A stretch of DNA of 64,000 nucleotides, from the NCBI RefSeq assembly GCF_014898055.3, contig NW_023604295.1, positions 94,751,591 through 94,815,590 on the forward strand. The letters are read 5' to 3'. Below are positions 1-10,862 of this stretch, in pieces. Position 1 is the stretch's first letter, and every line of letters starts with the position of its first letter. This DNA is from Talpa occidentalis. Taxonomy: Eukaryota > Chordata > Mammalia > Eulipotyphla > Talpidae. The notes under the pieces are model-generated. The model had not been told where the DNA came from. It did not search any database and saw only the letters and a list, made by a program, of their open reading frames with translations. The position numbers and the translations under genes were made by a program.

Positions 1-108
1 CTGCCTGTTCTGTTCCCCACTCTGTCTCTGGTGAACCCTCTCACCCTCCTGCACCTCTGGCCTGTACCCCAGTTCTTGTGTGCATAAATAAATCTTTGAA
101 GAAAAAAA
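1..108 (+). repeat. tRNA-derived SINE, 3' part only (cut by window edge)
   Basis: Starts inside the SINE body (CTGCCTGTTCTGTTCCCC) and runs through the CTCTGGCCTGTACCCCAG block to the (AATA)n A-rich tail. Belongs to the CTGGCCTGTACCCC subfamily. The 5' head lies left of the window. Confidence 0.9.
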
Positions 109-2500
109 AAGATGCCAGACCTCAAGCCCGTCTCAGTTTCCATTCCAACCTAAAATATGAAGCTGAATAAAATATTCAGCCTTTATTCACTGAATTCTTG
201 AAAAGTAAAACTTGTAAAAATGCAAGAGTTCTTTGGAATCGAGCAACACGGAAAAGCAAGTATGTGAACATGTTTTTGAACCAGTATATTTTACTGAAAG
301 GAATGCAAATTTCGGAGCTGGTAGAAAGAAAAGGAGCCCAAGCAGAAATGCTGTTCCATCCCCGTGTTCCTGTTCTTTCAGGCAGTAAGTGGAAATCCAG
401 CCACACAGCAGCCTGACTGGAGTTCAGAATTTACGGAGCCGCCAAGGACAGGGGTTTTCCACATACCCAACACTGCCACTGGAAGCTCTCATTGAAAACA
501 TCTTCGGGAGCTGGAGCCGTAGCCCACCTTCTGTGCCACAGTTCCTATGCGTTTCCTCGCCCTTTCTCTTTCTTTCAGCTGCTGAGATAAATACAGGACC
601 TAGGTCCCTTATTCAACTGTTCAAGCCTTTTCTCCCCACAGCGGTCACCTCCAACCCTTAAGCATGTGAGGTAGAGGCTAGGGACTTGGCTGCCATGTCG
701 CGAAGAATAAGCCCAGGAATTGTAAGGCAGCAAACGGGGAAACCCTGAAGGTCAAAGACCCATTCTCAGAAGAAAATGCGACTTACGGGGGAAACAAAAA
801 GGATATTGAATGCAGAGAATTTGGAGAATACTCCTTCATTAAGACTTTCTTTTTAATATTCTAAGTTCAAGGTGGCCACACCTTTCTAGACTACCATACA
901 CTTTCACAGTTCCGTCCAGCCGTGCCATGCCCCCTCTCCCTGCAAATGTGCCTGAGAAGAGGAATAAGCAACCATTCCTGCGCGCACACCACGGCCAGGG
1001 GTGCAGGACCTGGGACTCCAGGGCATTAGACCAGAACAAGCTGTTGGACTGAGTTAACATTTTCCTGTGGCGTCAATGACTTTGAAAGTCAATTCTGTTC
1101 GGCCGAGCCTTTTCATCAGTGATGATACCCTGAACCCATCTTCTTTTCACGCCTGCAGCATAAAGAAAAATTCTGTGAATCAGCCTGTCATCAGCCCGCC
1201 TTGGATAATTCTCCAGCAGGGACAGATATGGCTGTGACCAGCTGGCCCAAGGAAACACAGAATCCTTTTAGAAGGTGCTACCAAAAGAATATCAGCGTCT
1301 GGGCACACATACGGGAGAGCTGCAGACCTTGTCTCCATGCCACCAGATCCCTCTTACAGGGCATGGAGGGGGGGAAAGAGAGACGGTTCCTGAGCTCTCA
1401 AGGCTGAGCTCGTTGGTTCTTACCCATCCCAGGAAGCGGTGCCCAGCGCCGCAGCAGTCACAAAGCACCTGCAGAATTAAGAGGAAGGAAGGGCCCGCTT
1501 GGATCTCCCCTACAGCATGGAAGTGACCAGACGTGCCTCCCACCCCAGACTGGTTTTTCAGGCCAGAGAGAGGGCCGGGGTGGCCCAACTCCCAGGTGGG
1601 GGATATTAGGCACCTCAAGCTTGCCCTCAGCCTGCCATGCCCCTCACCCAGAGCCCAATAAAAATCCTCCTCTCAACTGGAGATGGTTATTTCTTCCTAC
1701 AGTTTCAAAATGCGGGCAGGCCCCTGACTTCAGCCATTGTCAGTTCAAATGGCTTCGATTTTCCCTCGCCAGTCGGGAAGTCAGGGGAGGATGCAGACCT
1801 GGACTTAACGTGACCCTGTAATTTCACTTCTATACGGTATGTCTGCAACTGGTTCACTGACCACAGCACAAAAAAAACTGACTCTGCAAAGAGCTTGAAC
1901 AATTTGCATTATCATTTTTCGATATTATTCCTAGATGAGACACAACTTTATTACCGTCTCTAGCTGCCCTTTCCGATTCTAATATTCTCATATTTGGTGC
2001 ATCCCAAGGGGCCCCTTTCCTGACAAAGATATTTACCTTAGATATGTGTAACTTCCAGAAGTCTAAAATAGCATCATAAAGCTATTAGCTAACCCGGAGC
2101 TTTTAGCTTCTCCAAAGCAGAGCTCACATCATTAATGTCTTTTAGACTATTCATCTTTGCGCGGCTTTCCTAATCCCCCTATGGGGGGAGAACTTAGAGA
2201 CTATATCCTGGATCTACCAGGGGACCACAGAAATGAGGTCTGCATGGCATTTTATTAGCCTAATAGATTATGTTCAAGATGGAAAGGGAAAAATAACAAG
2301 TTAATAGCCCCAGGAGACTTGTAATGGTCGGAAGTTTTTCCTTCAGGTTTAAATAAGAGGGACAAGCCCCAATCTGGGCAAGTGAAAAGTCAGGCTCCTG
2401 ATTTTCCTCTCATAGGCTCACTTCTTCTCTTGAGAAGTCCGGGTTAGGCTGTTCTGGAAACCAATCCCAAGAGGTCGTTGTGATCCAAAATTGGTTCAAA
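109..2500. other. unique intergenic sequence
   Basis: About 2.4 kb with no SINE, L1 or gene structure that I recognise. Short open frames on both strands (the longest about 108 codons on the minus strand at 1292-1618) show no family features. It lies more than 23 kb beyond the U2SURP 3' end. Confidence 0.5.
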
Positions 2501-2958
2501 CAGTGCTTCTTATACTTGACTGCCTAGCAGAATCACATGAAGGGCTTATTGAAACCTTGCTGGAGGGCCTCCCCGGTGGCGCAAGGGGTTAAGCACAGCA
2601 CTGTGAAGCTATCCGCAGCCTCTGCAGCACAAGGTCCATCCCTGGCTGACCAGGGAGCTACCCACATGGCGCAGCAGACCTCCTCTGTCTCGCGTGCTGC
2701 TCCCCTCAGCAATGTGTTTCAGTCAGTCTGCCTGTTCTGTTCCCCACTCTGTCTCTCATGAACCCTCTCACCCCCTGTGCTTCTGGCCTGTACCCCAGTT
2801 CTTGATGCATTAATAAATAAATCTTACCAAAAAAACAAAAAACATTGCTAGAGCCCACTGAAGTTTCTGGTTCTGTCGGTCTGGGTGGGGCCCAAGAATC
2901 TGAACTTCTAAGCAGTTTTCCAAGATGCTGTTGTAGCAGATCTGGGAAAAGCACTATA
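2501..2958 (+). repeat. MER5-type hAT DNA-transposon remnant, split by a SINE
   Basis: The left part CAGTGCTTCTTATACTTGAC with AGAATCACATGAAGGGCTTA and the right part GTTTCTGGTTCTGTCGGTCT with GGTGGGGCCCAAGAATCTGA match the MER5A pattern as I recall it. The two halves are interrupted at 2566-2840 by the SINE. Confidence 0.75.
2566..2840 (+). repeat. tRNA-derived SINE inside the MER5-type element
   Basis: Starts GGCCTCCCCGGTGGCGCAAG with a box-A-like segment, runs to the CTGGCCTGTACCCCAG block and an AATAAATAAATC tail. Flanked by a degenerate 13-bp target-site duplication: AACCTTGCTGGAG (2553-2565) and AACATTGCTAGAG (2841-2853). Confidence 0.9.
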
Positions 2959-3204
2959 GAACCAAGATGAGTCACTGATTTAGGACACTCTAAGGGAGTC
3001 AGTGAACACTGAACACCACAATCCAGCTGCTCTTGAGGTCCCTGGCCCTAACTGTGCATCCCCCCTCAGGACTTCAGCCTGTCCTGGGTGGCCCAGGCCC
3101 ATTCTCATTGACCTCAGGACCAAGTGCAGTCTGTGCAGCCACTCCCTCCCTACAAGCTCAAGTGCTTGCTGGCTCTGCCCGTTTTTCCCACTGCAGGATC
3201 AGCT

Positions 3205-3355
3205 ACATCATTTATGGAGTCTGATGCAAAAGGAAAATGTGGGGCCATGTTCAAAAATTACTATGAATTTCAATAGAGTAACAACAGAGCATTAGGCTAA
3301 ACATGGGTCTTTCTTCCCAGGGCTTGGTCTCTGGGCCCGCATGATTCACACCAGT
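3205..3355 (+). repeat. probable old DNA-transposon (MER-type) fragment
   Basis: Contains GATGCAAAAGGAAAATGTGG, TGTTCAAAAATTACTATGAA and AGCAGAGCATTAGGCTAA, in the order of a common old mammalian MER repeat I remember. The family name is uncertain. Confidence 0.4.
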
Positions 3356-3600
3356 GCATATTAACTCTCAGCCTGATCTTCCTTTCTCCCTCATGTCTTC
3401 ATCTCCCCCTTTGCTCATTTCCACACTTCTGCTCCTCAAATAAGAGGAATTGATATATTTTGGGAGGGAAATTGAAATACCTGTCAAGATTTTTAAATGT
3501 TGCTACTCTGTGATACAGCGATTGCACTCCAAGGGATTTATCTGTCCTCCAACAACTAGATGCCCTCGTGTTCTCTGCCTTCACACGGTGTTTACAGATG

Positions 3601-3680
3601 TGGTGTTTGTCACAAGAAAAATATTGGATTGTGGTGTTTGTCACAAGAAAAACATTGATAGACATTAAATGTCTATCAAT
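3601..3680. repeat. 31-bp tandem duplication followed by a perfect palindrome
   Basis: The block beginning TGGTGTTTGTCACAAGAAAA at 3601 recurs at 3632 with one substitution. Directly after it, 3654-3666 (ATTGATAGACATT) and 3668-3680 are a perfect 13-bp inverted repeat with a one-base centre. It lies just 5' of an L1 3' end. Confidence 0.8.
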
Positions 3681-3734
3681 AGTAGTCTTAAAGTGAGGCA
3701 GATTTATAGGTCATGAAAAGGAAATAAACTGAAG

Positions 3735-4318
3735 ACATAGCCAGTAGCACTCCCATGTTTATTGCAGCACTCTTGACAGTAGCCAAGATACAGAAACAAC
3801 CTAAGAGCCTGAGAATAGATGAGTGGATCAAGAAGGTGTGGTATATAGACACTATGGAAGATTACTCAGCAATCAAAAAAGATAAATTCACGCCATTTGA
3901 GGCAACATGAATAGATCTGGAAGGGATTATACTAAGTAAAGTAAGTTAGAAGGAGAAAGATAAATAGCAGATGGTTTTACTTGCATGTAGAATATAGAGA
4001 AACCAAAGGAAAGATCAGACAAAGACAAAACCTTGAAAGCTGACCATAGATCTGAGGCAACAGCGGGAGGGAGGGGGGAGTAGGAAAGGGTAGAAGCAGG
4101 AAGGGGAAGAGCACGTTGGACGCTAACTAAGGCTACCAGAAGGGGGGACGTGGTAGGGTGGCAGCAAAGGGGAAAGGGAGGTCTACTGGAGGATTACTGG
4201 GGCTTTGGTTGTGGTGTGGTACAATAACATACAATTGTACAGGTGTAAACCTACACCCCTGAGATATATACTGTGATATAAATCAATATTACCTCAATAA
4301 ATATAACTTCTTTTTTAA
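3735..4318 (+). mobile_element. L1 3' end (ORF2 C-terminus decayed plus 3' UTR)
   Basis: Remnants of the ORF2 C-terminal coding sequence (CCCATGTTTATTGCAGCACT; GATGAGTGGATCAAGAAGG) lead into a purine-rich GGGAGGGAGGGG region and the CAATATTACCTCAATAAATA end. 5'-truncated and full of stops. Confidence 0.75.
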
Positions 4319-5296
4319 AAAGTAAGTTGAAATTGTATGAGTGTTCATGTATGAACAGAAAAATATTCAGGAAAACGAAACAGAAAACTGTTAGCCATTA
4401 CCAGAGGTATTTTCACTATATAGTTTATACTCTAAATTTTAATTTTTTATTATCCCTTTTATTATTCTGAGTATACATAGAACTAAAAATTACTAAGACT
4501 CCCATCAAAACTGTTTTCATCCAGAAGCCCTGACCTGCCCAGGGCTGCTGTCTCCACCCCACCTCTCTCCTTCCAGCTCTGGCCCTTTTCATTGAACAAG
4601 TCCCCTCCCTGGAGCTGTGCCCTTGCTCCCAAGAAGCCTCTAGGGTACCCAATCAAAGGAGACTACAACTGAATCTATTTCATCTAAGTACATTTAGTTC
4701 TCTCCAGATAGGTTTCTAGGAAAATCTAATAAAATTATCGAAAGATATTTCTCGTAGTTCTATTGCCATATTCAGTTTCACTTTGAGGTAATAAATTCTA
4801 ATTTTCACATTTGGACTTTGGATATGGAACAGGATGCCCACCCAACACCTCAAAGTCAAAGGTATCTCAAGGTATCCCCATTGAATTTTTATCTTGACAA
4901 AAGGCTTCCAGCCCCCTAACCTCCTGTAGTTGCTTTCTGTATCAATCCTGAATACTAGCTAGCTGAGGCATTAGGGTAAGTAATAGTAGCTAACAACAAA
5001 CCCCTAAATTTCAGTGTTTAACACAGAGGTTCATCACTCAACAAGCTCCACAGTGGATGTTTCTCACTGGCAGATAACTTTCTGCTTGGTTATCCAGGTG
5101 CTCCCATTTTCTGGCCGTGCCCTCCCTTGCGTGCTCTGCTCAGGGAAAGACAGAGTGCATGGAAAACTACAGGGAGACCCTATGGGCCAGGACTACAAGT
5201 AAAGAGCAAAAATCACCTTCTTCTGGTCACATTCTACTGGTCAGAGCTTGGCCTGAGAGCCCCACCTAACTATGGGAGACTGTGAAGAGTAGGGTG
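4319..5296. other. intergenic sequence without identified elements
   Basis: Nothing I can name. AT-rich first part, then ordinary unique sequence. No gene signal. Confidence 0.4.
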
Positions 5297-5885
5297 GTAG
5301 ACAGAATAATGGCCCCTAAAGATGTGCACATCCTAACCTCCCACAACTGTGTTACGTGTTACATGCCAAAAAAGAACTTTGCAGATGTGATTAAATTAGG
5401 AATCCTTAAATAAGAAAAGAAAAATGGTGAAGAAATTGCTCTACTAGATATTGCCATCGCATCACTGTAACCAGATTAGTAAGGTGTTGGCATGAGAAAA
5501 ATAACCAGTAGATGTAAACATAATAAAGCATTCACAAATAGATATAAGGATATAAAGATATTTTACATATTATGATAGTGGTATGTCAATTCATTGAGTA
5601 AAAGATTATTTATGTAATAAATGGTGTTAACATAATGGATTATTCATCTGGAGTGAGGATTTCTCTCTCACTCCATATATACAATTAAGTTCAAGATTCA
5701 TTAAAGGTCTAAATGTCAAAACAAAAACAATAAAATATTAGATGAAATTATAGGGGTAGATTCACATAAAGCAGGAGGATCTTAGTAAGATATACAGGAA
5801 AAATAGACATAACTGTCTACTCAGGATTTAAATTTTGAGTAGAATTAAAAACATAGGATAGTAAATGATATCCCAGATAAGTTCA

Positions 5886-6015
5886 AGATACAGTAGTAAT
5901 AATTATAATGGCAACTAACATTTAACTTTCTGTGGGCGAGGCACTGTTCTAGTGCTTTACATATATTAACTTACTTAATTCTGACAATAACTAATTATAG
6001 TAGGCAAGTTATTAA
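5886..6015 (+). repeat. MIR core
   Basis: AACTAACATTTAACTTTCTG, GCACTGTTCTAGTGCTTTAC and ATATATTAACTTACTTAATT follow the MIR core order. It is located inside a stretch otherwise resembling L1, which suggests that two L1 pieces flank it or that one call is too broad. Confidence 0.6.
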
Positions 6016-6483
6016 CTTCATGCTAAATGTGACATAAAGGAACAGCATAGGTGATATTAAAATATCTCCAAACCTGTTGAGGACAAAACAGAGACAGCCC
6101 AATAAAAAAAGAAAAATGGGCACAGAGCATGAATGGGAAAAACCACTAAGAGGAAATCCAAATGAAAAATATACGAAAAGATGCTCAATTTGACTCTTAG
6201 TCAAGGAAATGTAAATTAAAGGTACAATGAGATGGTATTTTTTATTCACCAAGTTGGCAAAACTCTAAAGGAGAGACCTCCAACTTGGTGAGGCTATGGG
6301 GGAAAGTTACTGTCATATACTGGTAATTGGAATGTTAATTTGCTACTTCTTGGAAACTAAATTTGGAAGATCTATTTAAATTAGAAAAATCTACATACCA
6401 CAGGGAAAGCATAGTGTATCAGGATATCTGCTCACTCTGAGGATTCAGTGAATGTGGGTACATTAAACTATATCAGCACTAAC

Positions 6484-6503
6484 GTGTGTGTGTGTGTGTG
6501 TGT
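6484..6503 (+). repeat. (GT)10 microsatellite
   Basis: Ten GT units in a row. Confidence 0.95.
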
Positions 6504-6947
6504 ATACTATAAATATAAGATATATTAAACAACAGAGATGATAAACCTAGAAACTATAGACAGGATAAAACCCATAACGCTACGGTTGAATGAACTCTAA
6601 GATTCTTATAGTAATTTGTGACTGTCTACAGAGCGTTGGCACTATACATTATATCACATCATGCACAACATGACATGCACAACATGAAATTCAAATTCAA
6701 GAATATTATGTATATGATTATTAAAACCCCCGATATATGTATATATGTTTTCTTGACTTAAAAAATGGTGTGGAGGATACACACCTGACTGTTAAAAATA
6801 ATTATTACCTTGGGGATAGAGGATCTCGAGATGAGATTGTCTTGGATTGGGTAGGCCCATTGCAATCACAGTGTCTTAATGACAGCACTGCATGAAAGTC
6901 AGTCAGAGAAGAAGATGTGAGGATAGAAGCAGAAGCTGTAGGCAAGT

Positions 6948-7200
6948 GGGCCTCCCTGGTGGCGCAGGCGGTTGAGCCACACTGTGAAGCTGTCCGCAGC
7001 CTCTGGAGTGCGGGGTTCGATCCCGGCCAGCTGGTGAGAATGCCACATGACGAAGCCTGCTGCTCCTCTCTGTATTTTGTCAGTCTGCTTGTTGTGTTCC
7101 CCACTCTGTCTCTGGTGAATCCTCTCACCCTCCCACGAATCTGGCCTGTACCCCGGTTCTTGTATAAAAATAAATAAATCTTTAAAAAACAAAAAAAAAG
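6948..7200 (+). repeat. tRNA-derived SINE
   Basis: Head GGGCCTCCCTGGTGGCGCAG, box-B-like GGTTCGATCCC, body to CTGGCCTGTACCCCGG, tail AATAAATAAATCTTT plus A run. Diverged internally. Inserted in the LTR-type repeat; no clear target-site duplication. Confidence 0.9.
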
Positions 7201-7423
7201 GTGGAGCCATGTGCTTGAATATGGAGGAAGGAGACCACACCAAGGAATGTAGGTGGCCCTTAGAAGCTGGTAAAGGCAGGAATTCAGAAGTCTCCCAGAA
7301 GCCCTCCCTAAGGAAAGAAGCCTTGCTAACACCTTAGATTTCTCACATCCGGAACAAATTTGTTGTTTTAAAGTCACTAAATTTGTGGCAATGTAGTACA
7401 GCAACAATGGGACTACTACAAGT

Positions 7424-8685
7424 GGCTCAGCCGTTTGCCATGGAGGAAAAGGCAACAGCATTTGGTAAATAGCAGCAGCCTTTTCCTCAGAGCCCACATC
7501 CAGTCCACCCTCTCTGCTGCTGCCATCTTTGTTCATTGTCCTGTGGCCTTTCACCTACCATGGCCTTGGCCATTTTCCCACTGATCTGATCTGATCTGAT
7601 CTCCCAACACCTTTCCTACTGAGTTGCCTGAGAGGTTCCTCTAAATTAGAGGTCAGACTGTATCACTCCTTGTTTAAAATCCCCTGTAGTTCCTACAGAA
7701 GAAAATCCAGAATTCTCAGCCTGGTATCTAAAGTCTATATTAGTGGTTCTTATTTTTCCACCCTTACCCCACACAAGGTTCTCTGTTCTTTGAGAGGCAG
7801 TGCTGGGGGCCTTGAAGGCCATTGAGTAAATGGCAAGAGATGTAGGTCAAGGAGGCGCAGTTAGGTGCTAGCAGATGGCCTGCACCTTACCCCTTCCTCA
7901 CCTTCAGCTCCTTCTCAGGCACCACCTCCTCTCCCAAGAAAGCCAAGGAACAGCCTTCCAGATGTGAACAGGGGGCTGAGAAAAGATGCCTCACATCTCT
8001 ATCACTTCAACCCAAAGGAGCTGATTCTAATTCAAGGGCAAAGGCCCAAACACATCTTCGCTGACTCCTTCAGTTACCTGAATATATTAAAGCCAAATTC
8101 CACAGCATGCCAGGCTACCCATCATCCCTGCCATCAGACCACATTCATTGGAGTCCTCAGAGTGAACAATGATCCACAGTTTTCAGTGATGAAAAACCTG
8201 TGGTGTTCAACAAGATGAAGGCGTCCATATGATGCCAAGCCCATGCTTGTAGCTGAACTGTTGTGAGCAAAATGAAGACAAAGTCCAGTTAAGATTAAGG
8301 GGAGCAGAGTCATGGTCACTGTCACTCCCTCACTCCAGACCTCACATCTCCTTGCCCTGCTCCTCCTCCCCAACCTCTGGGTTGTGCTTGTGCTCTGGGC
8401 CCCTTTCCTCTAAACGCAAAGGGACAGCAAGTCAGTTAATCATGTATTATCACAAACTCACAGAATTTAAAAATACTGCTTAGGTAACTTGGGGAAAAAA
8501 TTGGAAAAGGGAAGGGGTAGAGAGTCTACTCTTATCATTTTTATTGTTTCTGTTTTAAACATTTCATATATGTATTTTAACAAAATGTCATTAAGTGCAA
8601 TGTTGCATCTGGCTGCACAGACCTCCCAGGCATTAAAGGCCTCATAATATTCCTTTCAGTAAATTCTTAACAATCTACCAGTCCC
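7424..8685. other. intergenic sequence with a possible L2-like stretch
   Basis: A five-base (GATCT) tandem of about four and a half units lies at 7582-7603. The segment 7650-7745 (CAGACTGTATCACTCCTTGT, TTTAAAATCCCCTGTAG) resembles an old interspersed repeat in the L2 class. The rest appears unique. No gene seen. Confidence 0.4.
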
Positions 8686-8947
8686 AGGTGCTCCCTGGTG
8701 GCGCAAGGGGTTAAGACTCAACCTATGAAGCTGTCCGCAGCCTCTGCAGCACGAGTTTGATCCCCGGCCAAGGAGTTACCCACATGGCGCCAACGACCTC
8801 TCCTGCTGCACCAGCTGCTCCCCTCAGCACTGTATTTCAGTGGATCTGCCTGTTTTGTTCCCCACTCTGTTTCTGGTGAATCCTCTCACCCCCCACACCT
8901 CTGGCCTGTACCCCAGTTCTTGTATGCAAATAAATCTTTAAAAAAAT
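8686..8947 (+). repeat. tRNA-derived SINE
   Basis: Head GTGCTCCCTGGTGGCGCAAG, CTGGCCTGTACCCCAG block and AATAAATC tail. Exact 12-bp target-site duplication TCTACCAGTCCC at 8674-8685 and 8948-8959. Confidence 0.93.
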
Positions 8948-9150
8948 TCTACCAGTCCCCCACCTCCTTTGATAGATGTTCAAGCTGTATTTTTTTAAGC
9001 TTTCAAATAAAGCTTGATGTATGCATCTTTTTCCATATTTTTTCATTTCCTTATACCATATTTCTAAAAGAGGTATTTCTGGATCAAAGTATATGAAAAT
9101 ATTTAGGGCTTAACAGTTGGTCAAACTGGGTTTTAAAAAACTGCATTTTA

Positions 9151-9773
9151 GGCAGCAGTCCCACTGCCCACCTGTGCCTATGCAGGTGCTACTTTTCACC
9201 AACTCTCTCCCTCTGCAGGGCAGCAGTCCCCCTGCCTGCTCATGACCTGTACCATGCCGGGGCTTCCCGTCGCTGACCTCCCTCGGCGGAGGCAGCTCTC
9301 CTCAAGGCCGCCCGCCTGCAACCATGCAGGCTTCTCTCAGCAAACCTGTCCGCTGTGTCTATGCAAGTGTCCTTTACTCTCCTGTCCCCTTTCCCTAAAC
9401 CTGCTCTTTAAATATAAATAATAGGGCCTCCCCGGTGGCGCAGCAGTTGAGCGCTGGGTTGCGAAGCTGCCCGCGGCCTCTGCGGCGCCGGTTCGATCCC
9501 CGGCTGCTCCCCGGCCACCAGAGGAGGGTCCCACATGGCGCGCGGACCTCTCCTGCCGCCCGCTGCCCCCCTCAGCAGTGTACCTCGGTCCTTCTGCCTG
9601 CTCTGCTCCCCGCTCTGGCTCTGGTGAATTCTCTCACCCTCCCGCGCTTCTGACTGTACCCAGTGCATGTATAAACAAAGAAAGAAAGAAAGAAAGAAAG
9701 AAAACATGCCTCTATAAAAAAAAAATAAATAAAATAAATAAATAAATATAAATAATAATAATAAAATAAAAAA
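9151..9773 (+). mobile_element. unassigned retroposon with A-rich tail, carrying a SINE
   Basis: Insertion bounded by TGCATTTTA at 9142-9150 and 9774-9782, within the longer near-match AAAAAACTGCATTTTA. The body 9151-9409 is GC-rich, with GGCAGCAGTCCC repeated at 9151 and 9219, and ends ACCTGCTCTTTAAATATAAA. The A-rich tail resumes after a SINE (9424-9743) that landed in it. The block 9353-9408 is similar to the 85-bp insertion at 62295-62379. Family unknown to me; the 3' part looks like an LTR or mRNA 3' end. Confidence 0.55.
9424..9743 (+). repeat. tRNA-derived SINE, GC-rich younger subfamily
   Basis: Head GGGCCTCCCCGGTGGCGCAG, box B GGTTCGATCCC, body with GGCGCGCGGACCTCTCC and CTTCTGACTGTACCCAGTG. 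The tail contains (GAAA)n at 9676-9703 and mixed AATA repeats. 14-bp target-site duplication AAATATAAATAATA at 9410-9423 and 9744-9757. Confidence 0.92.
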
Positions 9774-10862
9774 ATGCATTTTAAAAAGTTTTACCCATTT
9801 AAAGTGCAATGAGCAAAGAAAAGAAAGTCAGTTATTGAAATAAATTTTTATTTCATATAAATATTTAAAAATCACTTCAAATATATTTCTGGGGAGATGA
9901 CATAAAGCTTAGCATTTTGGAGGCAGAAGGAACCTTCACTCCAACCCAGTAGTTCCCAAACCCAGCTGTACATCAGAGTTACCTGAGGAGTCTTTTGGTA
10001 ATGAGTTTCACTAAAGTTTAAATAATGACTTTCAGGTAAAAAATGTACAGAGTAAAAAATGTACAGAATGACCCTAGAGAATCTGTCATTTCAGACAACA
10101 AGGAAACTGAAAAACCAATGTTGCATGTCAAAGGGACTCAGGAGCCAATTTAAAGAAGCGCCTACTGGAAAAAGAGAGAAATTCCAAGGATAAGAATTAT
10201 AATGAATTAAAATACATCAAATATGTTAAAATCCACAAAGTTATAATCATAGAAAAATAGTAAAACTTCATCAGCCACTCTGGAGGATGGTAGTGATATC
10301 CCAGCATCAAAATGATTTTGAAAATTGGAAAATAAAGGAAAGAGACAGCATTTAGACTGTCTTTCCAATTTGAACTAAGCTTTAAACTATCAATAGACCA
10401 GTTGATGAAGTAAGGTTTCTTTCTGTCTGTTATCCCAGATAATAAGTGGAGGAAGAACGATAAGTTGAGGATAGCACCACTTGTAACCATAATGAATTAT
10501 TAGAACACAGGCAATGACTATGGATGGCTACTAAATATCACAAAGAGACACGACCAGATATTATGTGCACTTCCTCTTAATGTAGTATTGCCAACATTTT
10601 TGAATCCAAATCAGATCAGGCCTCTAGATCAATTTACAGAAAATAAACATGGTGGGGATCCGGGGGACAGTCAGAAAAATCAGACTATAGCGAAATCTTC
10701 AGGACAAACACTTCAGTCTCTTCAACAAAATAAAGGGGAAAGAAAATGAAATTAAGGGAAACCAATGGACTTAAAGCTACTTAAGAGATTTACTAACCAA
10801 TTTTAATGTACGGGCCATATTTGGATTTCAATTCGAAGAAACTGGGAGAAAACGTATTTTTT

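Larger units (their letters stand above)
5412..6816 (+). mobile_element. old L1 remnant inserted in the LTR-type repeat
   Basis: Decayed ORF2-like sequence, e.g. AATGGGCACAGAGCATGAA and ATATACGAAAAGATGCTCAA (the common AAAAGATGCTCAA motif of old L1), then TCAAGGAAATGTAAATTAAA. A MIR core lies inside it. A TG dinucleotide repeat is at 6484-6503. No intact frames. Confidence 0.55.
5297..7423 (+). repeat. old LTR-type (MaLR-like) repeat, split by two insertions
   Basis: Three collinear pieces of one well-known mammalian dispersed repeat: about 5297-5411 (GACAGAATAATGGCCCCTAA, CTTTGCAGATGTGATTAAAT), 6817-6947 (TCAGAGAAGAAGATGTGAGG) and 7201-7423 (TGTTGTTTTAAAGTCACTAA). An old L1/MIR block (5412-6816) and a SINE (6948-7200) separate them. 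Assignment to the ERVL-MaLR group is from memory. No open frames. Confidence 0.6.

Noticed and set aside
1292..1618. 108-codon minus-strand frame and overlapping plus-strand frames
   Set aside because: GC-richer intergenic sequence with open frames on both strands at random; no start context, splice structure or domain.
6805..7554. 249-codon open frame on the minus strand
   Set aside because: It runs through three separate repeats (LTR-type pieces and a SINE); the predicted protein contains translated SINE sequence and no domain.
9424..9520. tRNA gene-like box A and box B
   Set aside because: Belongs to the SINE head; no foldable mature tRNA end, and the same sequence recurs in 17 copies with retroposon tails and TSDs.
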